A stretch of 64,000 bases of DNA. Source: Caldilineaceae bacterium (GTDB lineage Bacteria > Chloroflexota > Anaerolineae > Caldilineales > Caldilineaceae). Under the pieces are notes generated by a model, which saw only the letters and a program-made list of their open reading frames with translations, ran no database searches and was not told the DNA's origin. Shown here one piece after another: positions 33,880-41,407 of this stretch. Position 1 is the first letter of the stretch, and each line of letters starts with the position of its first letter. The stretch is taken from assembly GCA_019637685.1 (NCBI GenBank), contig JAHBVF010000010.1, forward strand, positions 114,574-178,573. The letters are read 5' to 3'. The position numbers were made by a program, and so were the translations under genes.

Positions 33880-34338
33880 ATGAACGAAGATATTCTGAAA
33901 GGCAAATGGCGTCAGTTCAAGGGTAGCATCCAGGAAAAATGGGGTGATATTACCGAGGACGAACTGGACCAGATCAACGGCGAACGCGAGCAACTCCTGG
34001 GCAAGTTGCAGGAGAAATATGGCTACGGACGCGACAAAGCCGAGCGGGAGCTGAACAGCTACCTGGACTCGGTATCCCACACAACCGACAACACAACCAA
34101 TGGCAATGGCCAGAACGGAGCAATGATGAACGACGACGTATTGAAGGGCAAATGGCGACAGTTCAAGGGCAGCATCCAGGAGCGGTGGGGAGAACTCACC
34201 GACGACGAACTGGACCAGATCAACGGCGAACGCGAGCAGATGATCGGCAAGCTGCAAGAAAAGTATGGCTATGCCCGTGACAAGGCCGAGGCCGAATACA
34301 ACGACTTCGTCCACACAATGGGCGACAAAGTCAAGTAG
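33880..34338 (+). CDS. double CsbD-like stress protein
   Basis: 152 residues with two CsbD domains. Residues 1-65 (MNEDILKGKWRQFKGSIQEK ... EKYGYGRDKAERE) and 83-147 (MNDDVLKGKWRQFKGSIQER ... EKYGYARDKAEAE) are nearly identical, joined by a polar linker rich in T, N and G. Most CsbD proteins have one domain of 60-70 residues. CsbD is a sigma-B-dependent general stress protein in Bacillus; its molecular function is unknown. AAAGGAGAGAG precedes the ATG. The linker begins its second half with a Met-Met pair, so an internal start is possible. Confidence 0.9.
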   Translation: MNEDILKGKWRQFKGSIQEKWGDITEDELDQINGEREQLLGKLQEKYGYGRDKAERELNSYLDSVSHTTDNTTNGNGQNGAMMNDDVLKGKWRQFKGSIQERWGELTDDELDQINGEREQMIGKLQEKYGYARDKAEAEYNDFVHTMGDKVK

Positions 34339-34394
34339 CGCCCGGCCAATCGATTCCAACCAAATCGCGCTTCTGGCGTGATCCATAGAACGCA

Positions 34395-34446
34395 GACGTG
34401 AAGCATCGGAGTCGCAGACTTCACAGCCAACCGGATGCTTCACGTC
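34395..34446. terminator. hairpin between the CsbD and PRC-barrel genes
   Basis: GACGTGAAGCATC (34395-34407) pairs exactly with GATGCTTCACGTC (34434-34446). It lies 57 bases past the CsbD stop and 11 bases before the AAAGGAG of the next gene, so it might attenuate or stabilise rather than end transcription. Confidence 0.5.
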
Positions 34447-34472
34447 TTGCAATTCCCAAAGGAGTAACTCTC

Positions 34473-34850
34473 ATGAACAAGAATCCACGAATTATCTCAG
34501 CAACCACCTTGATCGGCGACGCGGTCCACAACACAGCCGGCGAAAATCTGGGCGAGCTGAAGGAACTGATGCTTGACGTCAACAGCGGCAAAATCAGCTA
34601 TGCAGTCCTTTCCTTTGGCGGTTTCCTGGGCCTGGGCGACAAGCTCTTCGCCATCCCGTGGCAGGCATTCAGTGTGGATACCGACCAGCACGCGCTGGTT
34701 CTGAATGTGGACAAAGAGACGTTGGAAAACGCGCCCGGCTTTGACAAAGATCACTGGCCGGAGACCACCGAAGATGACGACAGTTGGTTGGCCGACGTCT
34801 ACCGCCACTATGGCTATGGTCCCTACTGGTATGCGCCGATGATGGCCTAG
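34473..34850 (+). CDS. PRC-barrel domain protein
   Basis: 125 residues from ATG 34473 (AAAGGAG upstream). A PRC barrel covers about residues 5-80: ATTLIGDAVHNTAGENLGELKELMLDVNSGKISYAVLSFGGFLGLGDKLFAIPW, the classic pattern. An aromatic tail HYGYGPYWYAPMMA follows. PRC-barrel proteins of this small type are common in stress operons beside CsbD and Dps. The binding partner is unknown. Confidence 0.9.
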   Translation: MNKNPRIISATTLIGDAVHNTAGENLGELKELMLDVNSGKISYAVLSFGGFLGLGDKLFAIPWQAFSVDTDQHALVLNVDKETLENAPGFDKDHWPETTEDDDSWLADVYRHYGYGPYWYAPMMA

Positions 34851-34896
34851 TAGTGATGGCACAGCCGCTACTGCAATGAACCCTTTGTAAAATCCA

Positions 34897-34970
34897 GAGA
34901 GGAGCAGCCAGGCTGCTCCTCTCTGCAAAAGTCCCGACATCGAGATTCCCCCTCGCCGTCGGGACTTTTT
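34897..34970 (+). terminator. two consecutive hairpins, the second with a U tract
   Basis: GAGAGGAGCAGCC/GGCTGCTCCTCTC (34897-34923) is followed by AAAAGTCCCGAC/GTCGGGACTTTTT (34927-34970). The second ends in five T residues and is a convincing factor-independent terminator of the PRC-barrel transcript. Confidence 0.8.
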
Positions 34971-35013
34971 GTTGCCAGGCCAGCAGGCAGGCAACGGATG
35001 GTGAGGTTGTCCG

Positions 35014-35104
35014 CCTGTCGTTGCCGACAGGGAGGAACTGTCGATGCGGGCCGCCCTCGACTGGCGTGGCCGTCGTTGTCCCAGGCTTTGTCCTCTCGTA
35101 TACT
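35014..35104 (+). promoter_or_regulatory. promoter region of the glsB-type gene with CTGTCG hairpin
   Basis: Hairpin CCTGTCG/CGACAGG (35014-35031), GGAACTGTCG (35034-35043), then TTGTCC (35076-35081) and TATACT (35099-35104) with a 17-base spacer. The elements match those before dps, suggesting one regulator or sigma factor for both. Confidence 0.5.
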
Positions 35105-35193
35105 TGCATCAGCAGGACAACGGAGCACAAATTACAGGCTCTATTCACAACATTTTCGATTTCTATCAATCACACATCTCAAGGAGGACTGCT

Positions 35194-35448
35194 ATGTTAT
35201 GGAGTATTCTGGTATGGCTTATCATCGGAGCCTTGGCTGGCTGGATTGCTGGTGAACTGATGCGAGGCGACGGTTTCGGCTTCTTCGGCAATGTGATCGT
35301 CGGTATTTTGGGGGCAATGATAGGCGGCTGGCTCTTCGGCCTTATCGGTCTGGACCCCAATTATGGGTTCATCGGTTCTGTGATTACATCGGTGATCGGT
35401 GCAGTGGTTCTTCTCTTCGTGGCTGGCCTTTTCCGCCGCACCGCCTAA
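35194..35448 (+). CDS. GlsB/YeaQ/YmgE family small membrane stress protein
   Basis: 84 residues from ATG 35194 with AAGGAGG upstream. Three hydrophobic segments with glycine-rich turns: WSILVWLIIGALAGWIAGEL, FGNVIVGILGAMIGGWLFGLIGL and IGSVITSVIGAVVLLFVAGLF. This is the transglycosylase-associated (YeaQ) family, an envelope stress component. The promoter at 35014-35104 drives it separately from the genes upstream. Confidence 0.93.
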   Translation: MLWSILVWLIIGALAGWIAGELMRGDGFGFFGNVIVGILGAMIGGWLFGLIGLDPNYGFIGSVITSVIGAVVLLFVAGLFRRTA

Positions 35449-35487
35449 GATTCGGTTACAACCTCAGGTTGCTAACACACACATAGA

Positions 35488-35519
35488 GAGGAAGGGTAGC
35501 AATAACGCTGCCCTTCCTC
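35488..35519 (+). terminator. hairpin terminator after the glsB-type gene
   Basis: GAGGAAGGGTAGC pairs with GCTGCCCTTCCTC around AATAAC (one mismatch), followed by a T-rich run. Confidence 0.7.
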
Positions 35520-35570
35520 TTCCTCTATCATTCTCTTATTTTTTCTATCTATCGTACAAGGATTGGACAG

Positions 35571-36734
35571 ATGCGCGAGCTTACAATCTCACCCAAGAGC
35601 GCTTTCGTGACAACATTTGTAGTAGTTATTGCGCTCATCACTCTGTACATAGCGTACCTCCTCGGCGAGATATTGTTCATTCTTTTCGGCGCTATCATTT
35701 TTTCCTCGGCCATCCACCCTATCGTCAATCAAATGACGAAGCGGGGGATCAACTGTTCCGCGGCCATTCTACTCACCTATATTGTCATCATCTCCAGTGT
35801 TATTGGACTGTTGATCGTCTCTGTACCCCCGATGGTGAGTCTGCTTTCTCAGGTGATGGAGAAGGACTTCCTGACATCTCAGCTTTCCTCCATCATTTTT
35901 GATCTGCGCCTCAAAATTATTGAATGGGGCCAGTTCCGCAATCTGTTGCCAATGGTCCGTGTGACGCCCGAAATGGTCGAAACCATTACCACCACCAGCG
36001 ACGAAGTGGGCAAACAGGCGTGGCCCGTCACCCAGCAGTTGGTCGCTTTTCTGGGCAAAATTGGCCTTCTCCTCGTCCTGGCCTTCTACTGGCTGATTGC
36101 CCGCACCGAATCTCTGGAGCTTTTCCTGAAGCTGACTCCTTCGGAACACCGGCTACAGTTGCGGGTGCTGTGGAATGACATTGAAACCCGCCTGGGGGCT
36201 TATCTGCGCGGCCAGATCATCCTAATGCTAATCGTCGGAAGCTTGTCATTTGTTGGCCTGCTCGTCCTTCAAGTCCCCAACGCGCTGGCGCTGGCTGTCA
36301 TCGCCGGGCTGACGGAAGCCATACCGTTGGTGGGGCCGCTGCTCGGCGCAATCCCCGCCATCCTAATCGGGCTTCTGATTTCACCGGCTACCGCGCTGCT
36401 GGTTGCCCTGCTCTACACAATCATTCAGATACTGGAGAACAACATTCTGGTCCCCAAAATTATGTCGGCCAATGTGGGGCTAAATCCGCTGGTGGTCATC
36501 ATTGCCATCATCGCAGGCAGCACACTGAACGGCATTGTGGGGGCGCTGTTCGCCATCCCCATTGCCGGGGCCATTCAGGTCGTTGCCCAACACATGTGGC
36601 TGGGCACAGTGGACGAAGTTGCGGCGAATGGCGTGGATGAAGAAAAGCTGGCAGTGGCTATCCATCCCGAATTGGATTCCATCTGCAAGGACGAATCACC
36701 GTTTACCGATGAAGTGCTGATCGCGCAGGCATAG
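35571..36734 (+). CDS. AI-2E family transporter
   Basis: 387 residues with eight or so membrane helices in the AI-2E family order: an N-terminal pair, a large hydrophilic part (residues 85-150), then LLVLAFYWLIARTE, GAYLRGQIILMLIVGSLSFVGL and the conserved LAVIAGLTEAIPLVGPLLGAIPAILIGL. The family includes TqsA and Na+/H+ exchangers; the substrate is uncertain. It follows the glsB-type terminator and precedes a BrkB gene by 42 bases, so these two are likely co-expressed. Confidence 0.9.
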   Translation: MRELTISPKSAFVTTFVVVIALITLYIAYLLGEILFILFGAIIFSSAIHPIVNQMTKRGINCSAAILLTYIVIISSVIGLLIVSVPPMVSLLSQVMEKDFLTSQLSSIIFDLRLKIIEWGQFRNLLPMVRVTPEMVETITTTSDEVGKQAWPVTQQLVAFLGKIGLLLVLAFYWLIARTESLELFLKLTPSEHRLQLRVLWNDIETRLGAYLRGQIILMLIVGSLSFVGLLVLQVPNALALAVIAGLTEAIPLVGPLLGAIPAILIGLLISPATALLVALLYTIIQILENNILVPKIMSANVGLNPLVVIIAIIAGSTLNGIVGALFAIPIAGAIQVVAQHMWLGTVDEVAANGVDEEKLAVAIHPELDSICKDESPFTDEVLIAQA

Positions 36735-36776
36735 CTGCTTCTATTGGTAAATCCCGCTTGGAAAAGGAGAAGACTC

Positions 36777-37991
36777 ATGTGGAATAAAATTCCTCGCCCT
36801 TTGCGTCATATTGTGCTGCTGATCAAACAGGCTGCCATCGAATGGAAAGAAGATGACGCCGCCCGCTTGGCCGCGGCCCTTGCCTATCACACAGCCTTCT
36901 CCCTGGCCCCGTTGCTGGTGATTGTGTTAGCCATCGCCGGTGCTTTCTGGGGAACCGAGGCCGTACACGGCTATTTTCTGGGAGAAACAGAAAAACTCAT
37001 CGGCAGAGAGGGGGCGGAACTGATTCGGGAAATGGTAGCCAGCGCAGGCAGCGGCAACACCGACATCATCGCTATGCTGATTGGAAGTGCCACGCTCTTG
37101 CTGGGGGCAACGGGCGCGTTCAACCATCTGCACAGCGCGCTCAATATCATTTGGGATGTGCCCAAGAAGAGTATTCCCACAGGTATCGGCGCCCTGGCCC
37201 GCAGCCGCGCCCTCTCTTTTGGGCTGCTACTTACCGTCGGCTTCCTGCTGCTTGTCTCGCTGGTAATCAGCGCCGGCATTTCGGCCATGGACGAATTCAC
37301 CCGGGGACTTTTCCCCACCGTCCAAATACTGTTCACAGTGATCAATTTTGTGGTCTCAACCGCGCTGATCACCGTTCTGTTTGCCCTGCTCTACAAATGG
37401 CTGCCCGATGCCGATGTGGACTGGCCGGATGTGTGGGTGGGCGCGGCAATGACGGCTGTCCTCTTTTCTATCGGCAAATTTGCTATCGGCCTCTATCTGG
37501 GCAACAGCAGCATTGGCTCCACCTATGGGGCCGCGGCTTCCTTCGCCATAATTCTGGTGTGGATCTACTATTCGGCCCAAATTTTCTTCTTTGGCGCAGA
37601 GTTGACCCAAGTCTACGCCAACCGCTATGGCTCACGCATTGGCTTTGCCAAGTCGGTGATGGTGCCTCCCCCGGACCCAGAACCAATGCCCGCCTGGATG
37701 ACGGAAACTGGCGGCCCCATCCCGCGGGCGCGCGGCGAACAACCAGCCGCCCAGCCAGCCGGGCAGATGGGGCTAGGCATGGCTTTTTCCGATCGTGACA
37801 GGGATATGCAGACTTATCCGGCGGCTCCGCCTATTTTCATACGGCCGGACACCCGCGCCGAGACATCCAGAGCAGCAGAGATGCTGGCCTGGGCGGGCAT
37901 CAGCAGCATTCTGATTGTGGTGGGGATGTTTGCCGGCCATTGGATCAGCCAACGTGAAAACACCCTGAATGTCCCCCCGTCCAGTCCGTAG
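36777..37991 (+). CDS. YihY/BrkB family inner membrane protein
   Basis: 404 residues from ATG 36777 (AAAGGAGA upstream). Family hallmarks: DDAARLAAALAYHTAFSLAPLLVIVLAIAG at the N-terminus, LLLGATGAFNHLHSALNIIW, LFALLYKWLPDADVDWPDVWVGA and YGAAASFAIILVWIYYSAQIFFFGAELTQVYANRYG. A long C-terminal extension (about 300-404) is proline-rich and ends in another hydrophobic segment (MLAWAGISSILIVVGMFAGHWI). This family was once thought to be RNase BN; its function remains open. Confidence 0.9.
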   Translation: MWNKIPRPLRHIVLLIKQAAIEWKEDDAARLAAALAYHTAFSLAPLLVIVLAIAGAFWGTEAVHGYFLGETEKLIGREGAELIREMVASAGSGNTDIIAMLIGSATLLLGATGAFNHLHSALNIIWDVPKKSIPTGIGALARSRALSFGLLLTVGFLLLVSLVISAGISAMDEFTRGLFPTVQILFTVINFVVSTALITVLFALLYKWLPDADVDWPDVWVGAAMTAVLFSIGKFAIGLYLGNSSIGSTYGAAASFAIILVWIYYSAQIFFFGAELTQVYANRYGSRIGFAKSVMVPPPDPEPMPAWMTETGGPIPRARGEQPAAQPAGQMGLGMAFSDRDRDMQTYPAAPPIFIRPDTRAETSRAAEMLAWAGISSILIVVGMFAGHWISQRENTLNVPPSSP

Positions 37992-38262
37992 CCCAAGCAA
38001 TGTCAGCCCCAGAAGCGCTACAGCCGCCGACTGACTGATAACGCTGCCCGCATACTTCACTTTCTCCCCGGCCAAATGCTGCCGACTCAGGGCAACGGCG
38101 GTCATCACAAGCACCAGTCCTGTCAAAATGCGCCCCAGCGCCCAATGCTCCCGGCTCATCCAGCACTGGATGAGCCGGGAGCAGCCAGCCCAGCCAGGAG
38201 TATCCCCTCTGCCGGGCAGACGTCCTCATCAAAACACCAATCAGAATGCCACTGAAGGATAA

Positions 38263-38291
38263 TTTGTGTACTTGTAAACCGGGCCTATAAT
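38263..38291 (+). promoter_or_regulatory. candidate promoter upstream of the LysM protein gene
   Basis: TTTGTG (38263-38268) and TATAAT (38286-38291) with a 17-base spacer. It lies in the 464-bp gap 37992-38455, otherwise free of a well-supported gene. Confidence 0.4.
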
Positions 38292-38455
38292 ATACCTTCC
38301 GCAGGACGAATGATAAAACCACGCTGATTACACAATTTTCCCCTCTTGATCAGCGCACAAAGTGATGATATGATTATGCAAAAGCTGGCTATCCGAAATT
38401 ATCTATTTTATCTTACATCCTCAATTGATCAGCAACCCTCCCTAAGGAGAATTCT

Positions 38456-40219
38456 ATGAATTGGTCAATCCTGCGCACGTGGACCCAGAACCCGCGCTAC
38501 CGACGCTGGAGCATTGTAGCCTCTGCTCTTTTGATTGGCGTGGCTCTCTTTTCGCTGAGCAGCGCGGCCCGCACCAGCGCCAGCGATGTGAATGTGCTGG
38601 CCAACGGCAACTTTGAAGATGGTTTTGTTGCCCAGCCCGGCTGTGGAATGGTAGGCATCGGCTGGAACTGTTTTACCAATGGAGGCGGGGCCAACTACGG
38701 CTTCTATCAGGAGCAGTGGGGACCGGTCGTCGCCAATGGAGCCAGCAGCCAGCTCATCGAAATCAACACACGGGGCAGCATGCATCCGGATCACGACCGC
38801 TATGCGGGGATTTACCAGACCGTGCCCGTGGTGGATTGGGCCGAATATACGCTGGACATGAAAGGGATTATCCGCACCACAGAAATGGACGGCGACCCCT
38901 GGCGTTATCGGGTGCAGGTGGGCTGGACGCAGGGCAAGAACGCGGACTGGTCAAAAGTGACGAACTGGCAGGATGTGGGCTGGGACACCTATTACGCCCA
39001 ATCTTCGCCCGGCACTTTCAGCAGCTACAACCGCAAGCTGATGGCAGAGGATGACTATCTGACCGTCTATATTCGGGTGTGGAAGAAGTGGGGCACGGCC
39101 GAGGTGGAACTGAATGTCAACTTCGACGCCATCAGTTTGACAGGCCCTTCCAAAGGCAGCAAACCCGCGGCAACAGCCACGGCCACAGCCAAACCCGGCC
39201 AGCCCCCCGCCCCAACCGCCACAGCTACAACGGCGACAGTTGCCTCCTGTGGCGGGCAGAACTTTGTGGCCAATGGCGATTTTGAGGGCGGCTTCAATAC
39301 AACAACAATCGGCCACGTGGGCAAGAGTTGGGGCTGGTTTACCAACGGCGGCGCGGCCAACTACGGCTTCTACGACGAGCAGTGGCCCCCGGTGGTCAGC
39401 GACGGCAGCCACGGACAGCTGATCGAGATCAACTCGAAGGGCGTCTACCCGGCTGATGCAGACCGCTACGCGGGTATCTATCAGAAGATCAGCGGCCTGA
39501 AACCAGGCGCAACCTATCAGTTGACGGTCAAAGGCCAGCTGCGGGGCGTGAACGGTGGCCCCGACGCCAACGCATTTGCAGCCCAATGGGGCTTTGCCAG
39601 TGGCAGCGAAGCCGACTGGGCAAAGGTGAACAACTGGCAAATTCTCGACCTCGGCCCCACCTACGACCGGACCGCGCCGGGTCCTATGGGAACCGCCACA
39701 GTGAAGTTTACCGCTCCTGCCAGCGACATTGTTGTCTTCCTCCAGGGCTGGAAGAAGTGGGGCACAACCGAAACCGAGATGGACCTGAATCTGGACAGCA
39801 TCAGCCTGACCGGTTGCACCACAACTACCACCACACCGCCCAGCACAAGCTGCATGTATGTGGTGAAACCCGGCAACAGCCTGGCCTGGATCGCGCAGCA
39901 GTACGGCGTATCCGTGCAGGGACTGGCCGCTGCCAACAGCATCTACAACGTGAATATCATCTACGTGGGCCAGGTGTTGACAATTCCCGGCTGTGCGGTG
40001 GCCCCTGCACCCACCCCGACACCCGCGCCCGCAGCCACGGCCACTCCAACGCCGACACCGGGGATGACGCCCATGACGTACACCGTCAAACCGGGTGACA
40101 GTCTCAGTGCCATCGCCGCCCATTTTGGGGTGAATGTATACGATCTGGCCCAGGCCAATAGCATCTGGAACATCAATATCATTTACGTGGGTCAGGTGCT
40201 AGTGATTCCAGGGGACTGA
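38456..40219 (+). CDS. secreted protein with two carbohydrate-binding-like repeats and two LysM domains
   Basis: 587 residues. A basic start and hydrophobic stretch (WSIVASALLIGVALFSLSSAARTSAS) form a signal sequence. Two long repeats follow at about 40-230 and 265-450, both starting LANGNFEDGF / VANGDFEGGF and sharing NYGFY.EQW.PVV, LIEIN, DRYAGIYQ and W.KV.NWQ. Thr/Pro-rich linkers lead to two LysM domains (about 463-508 and 540-585), each with the VKPGxSLxxIAxxxGV pattern. LysM binds peptidoglycan or chitin. GGAGAATTCT precedes the ATG. A terminator follows, so it is a single-gene unit. Confidence 0.88.
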   Translation: MNWSILRTWTQNPRYRRWSIVASALLIGVALFSLSSAARTSASDVNVLANGNFEDGFVAQPGCGMVGIGWNCFTNGGGANYGFYQEQWGPVVANGASSQLIEINTRGSMHPDHDRYAGIYQTVPVVDWAEYTLDMKGIIRTTEMDGDPWRYRVQVGWTQGKNADWSKVTNWQDVGWDTYYAQSSPGTFSSYNRKLMAEDDYLTVYIRVWKKWGTAEVELNVNFDAISLTGPSKGSKPAATATATAKPGQPPAPTATATTATVASCGGQNFVANGDFEGGFNTTTIGHVGKSWGWFTNGGAANYGFYDEQWPPVVSDGSHGQLIEINSKGVYPADADRYAGIYQKISGLKPGATYQLTVKGQLRGVNGGPDANAFAAQWGFASGSEADWAKVNNWQILDLGPTYDRTAPGPMGTATVKFTAPASDIVVFLQGWKKWGTTETEMDLNLDSISLTGCTTTTTTPPSTSCMYVVKPGNSLAWIAQQYGVSVQGLAAANSIYNVNIIYVGQVLTIPGCAVAPAPTPTPAPAATATPTPTPGMTPMTYTVKPGDSLSAIAAHFGVNVYDLAQANSIWNINIIYVGQVLVIPGD

Positions 40220-40287
40220 GAGGGATTGAGCAGCGGACGAACCGCGACTTGAAATCGCCCATCCGTAAGAACTGAACCTGCTTAAAA

Positions 40288-40329
40288 AAAAGGGGGGAAG
40301 CGCTCGATTGACGATCGCTTCCCCCTTTT
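40288..40329 (+). terminator. strong hairpin terminator after the LysM gene
   Basis: AAAAGGGGGGAAGCG pairs with CGCTTCCCCCTTTT. A and T runs on both sides make it work in either direction. Confidence 0.8.
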
Positions 40330-40401
40330 GGCTTTTTCAGCAGACCAATGATTTTCAGACAGTCTTGGCCCGCAGATAAGAGGTTTCACAGATAGAAACC
40401 T

Positions 40402-40535
40402 GAGCCTACTGCAAAAAGATCAATTTCACCGCAGAGCCGCAGAGGCAACGCGGCGAGATTCAGGAGGAAAACTCCGTGAACCTCCGCGTTCCCCGCGACT
40501 TCGCGGTGCGTTTAGGGGCTTTTTACAGTAGAGTC
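40402..40535. repeat. element D4, CTGCAAAAAG-bounded palindrome
   Basis: Outer ends GAGCCTACTGCAAAAAG and CTTTTTACAGTAGAGTC are inverted. The interior (cgcagagccgcagaggcaacgc and cgcgacttcgcggtgcg) is like the right flank of D1. It lies in the gap 40220-40609 between convergent genes. Confidence 0.65.
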
Positions 40536-40609
40536 AAACCTGCATCTCCCAAAAATCCGTGGGCAAAAGCCCCTTTGCTACAGTCCTGAGAAATATCCCA
40601 TCACCCATC

Positions 40610-41407
40610 CTATTCCAGCGGACTCAACCAGCGAGTGCCGTCTGTGCCATCCGCGGCCCAGCCCTCTGTCACGCCGTCATCCGAGCGGATCTGGAACCAG
40701 AAGTATCCATTGGCAGACTGAGGGCCGGCCAGCACCGTAAATTCGGAGCCGTTGTTCACCTCCTTCACCACAGCCGCATTGGTCCCGGGCACAGTGCGGA
40801 TTGTCAAAAGTTGACTCGCTTCCATGGTCACCCGCACCCGGTCACCCACCCGGGGCGAACGATTGACGGGCTGGGCTTCTCCCACCTGGGCGCTCAGCCA
40901 CTGATCCGTGCCGTCGCCCTGCGCGCCCCAGCCCACATTGCCCTGGCCGTCGTCCACCTTCCACCAGATATAGCCATCCGCGCTGGTCGGTCCTTCCAAC
41001 ACAGAAAGCCGCTGGCCGAAGCCCAGCCGGGTGACCAAAACGCCCGCGGTGCTGGGGGCCTGACGGATGTTCAATCCGCCGGGCACAGCCACCCGGGCCG
41101 GTTGGCCCACGGTCAGAAGACCACCAACTACCGGTACGGGTGTGGCCGTAGCCTGCAACGCGTCCGGCGTAAAGGTAGCTGTCGGCTCGATAATCAGCAC
41201 AGGCGTATTGGTCGGCAGCGCCAGGGCACGTTCTGCTTCCGCATTGGCGGTGGCCGCGGCCGGCGGCAGTGTGGGCACTGGCGTGGGCCGCGGCTGAAAA
41301 CTGCCACAGGCCACAATCGGCCCGATCCAGAGCAACGAAAAGGCCAGCAATGGCATCAGACCGGCCCGACGGTTAGGTTTGGTTATAGAGGAGTCAGATT
41401 GATTCAT
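40610..41407 (-). CDS. lipoprotein with two SH3b domains
   Basis: 265 residues. After a basic N-terminus, MPLLAFSLLWIGPIVAC gives a lipobox with the acylated Cys near residue 34. A Pro/Thr/Ala-rich spacer follows, then two bacterial SH3 modules (about 105-170 and 190-262), each with the pattern LNIRQAPST..V... / LTIRTVPGTNAAVV and a closing GYIWWKV / GYFWFQI with W...GW. Such proteins bind cell-wall peptides. Its start overlaps the serA stop by four bases (ATGA), so serA and this gene share a transcript, an unexpected pair. Confidence 0.88.
   Translation of the reverse strand: MNQSDSSITKPNRRAGLMPLLAFSLLWIGPIVACGSFQPRPTPVPTLPPAAATANAEAERALALPTNTPVLIIEPTATFTPDALQATATPVPVVGGLLTVGQPARVAVPGGLNIRQAPSTAGVLVTRLGFGQRLSVLEGPTSADGYIWWKVDDGQGNVGWGAQGDGTDQWLSAQVGEAQPVNRSPRVGDRVRVTMEASQLLTIRTVPGTNAAVVKEVNNGSEFTVLAGPQSANGYFWFQIRSDDGVTEGWAADGTDGTRWLSPLE

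Noticed and set aside
37773..38159. Possible small minus-strand membrane protein (MSREHWALGRILTGLVLVMTA...)
   Set aside because: Its first 60 residues look hydrophobic, but more than half overlaps the BrkB gene and ends in an unpatterned tail; not enough support.
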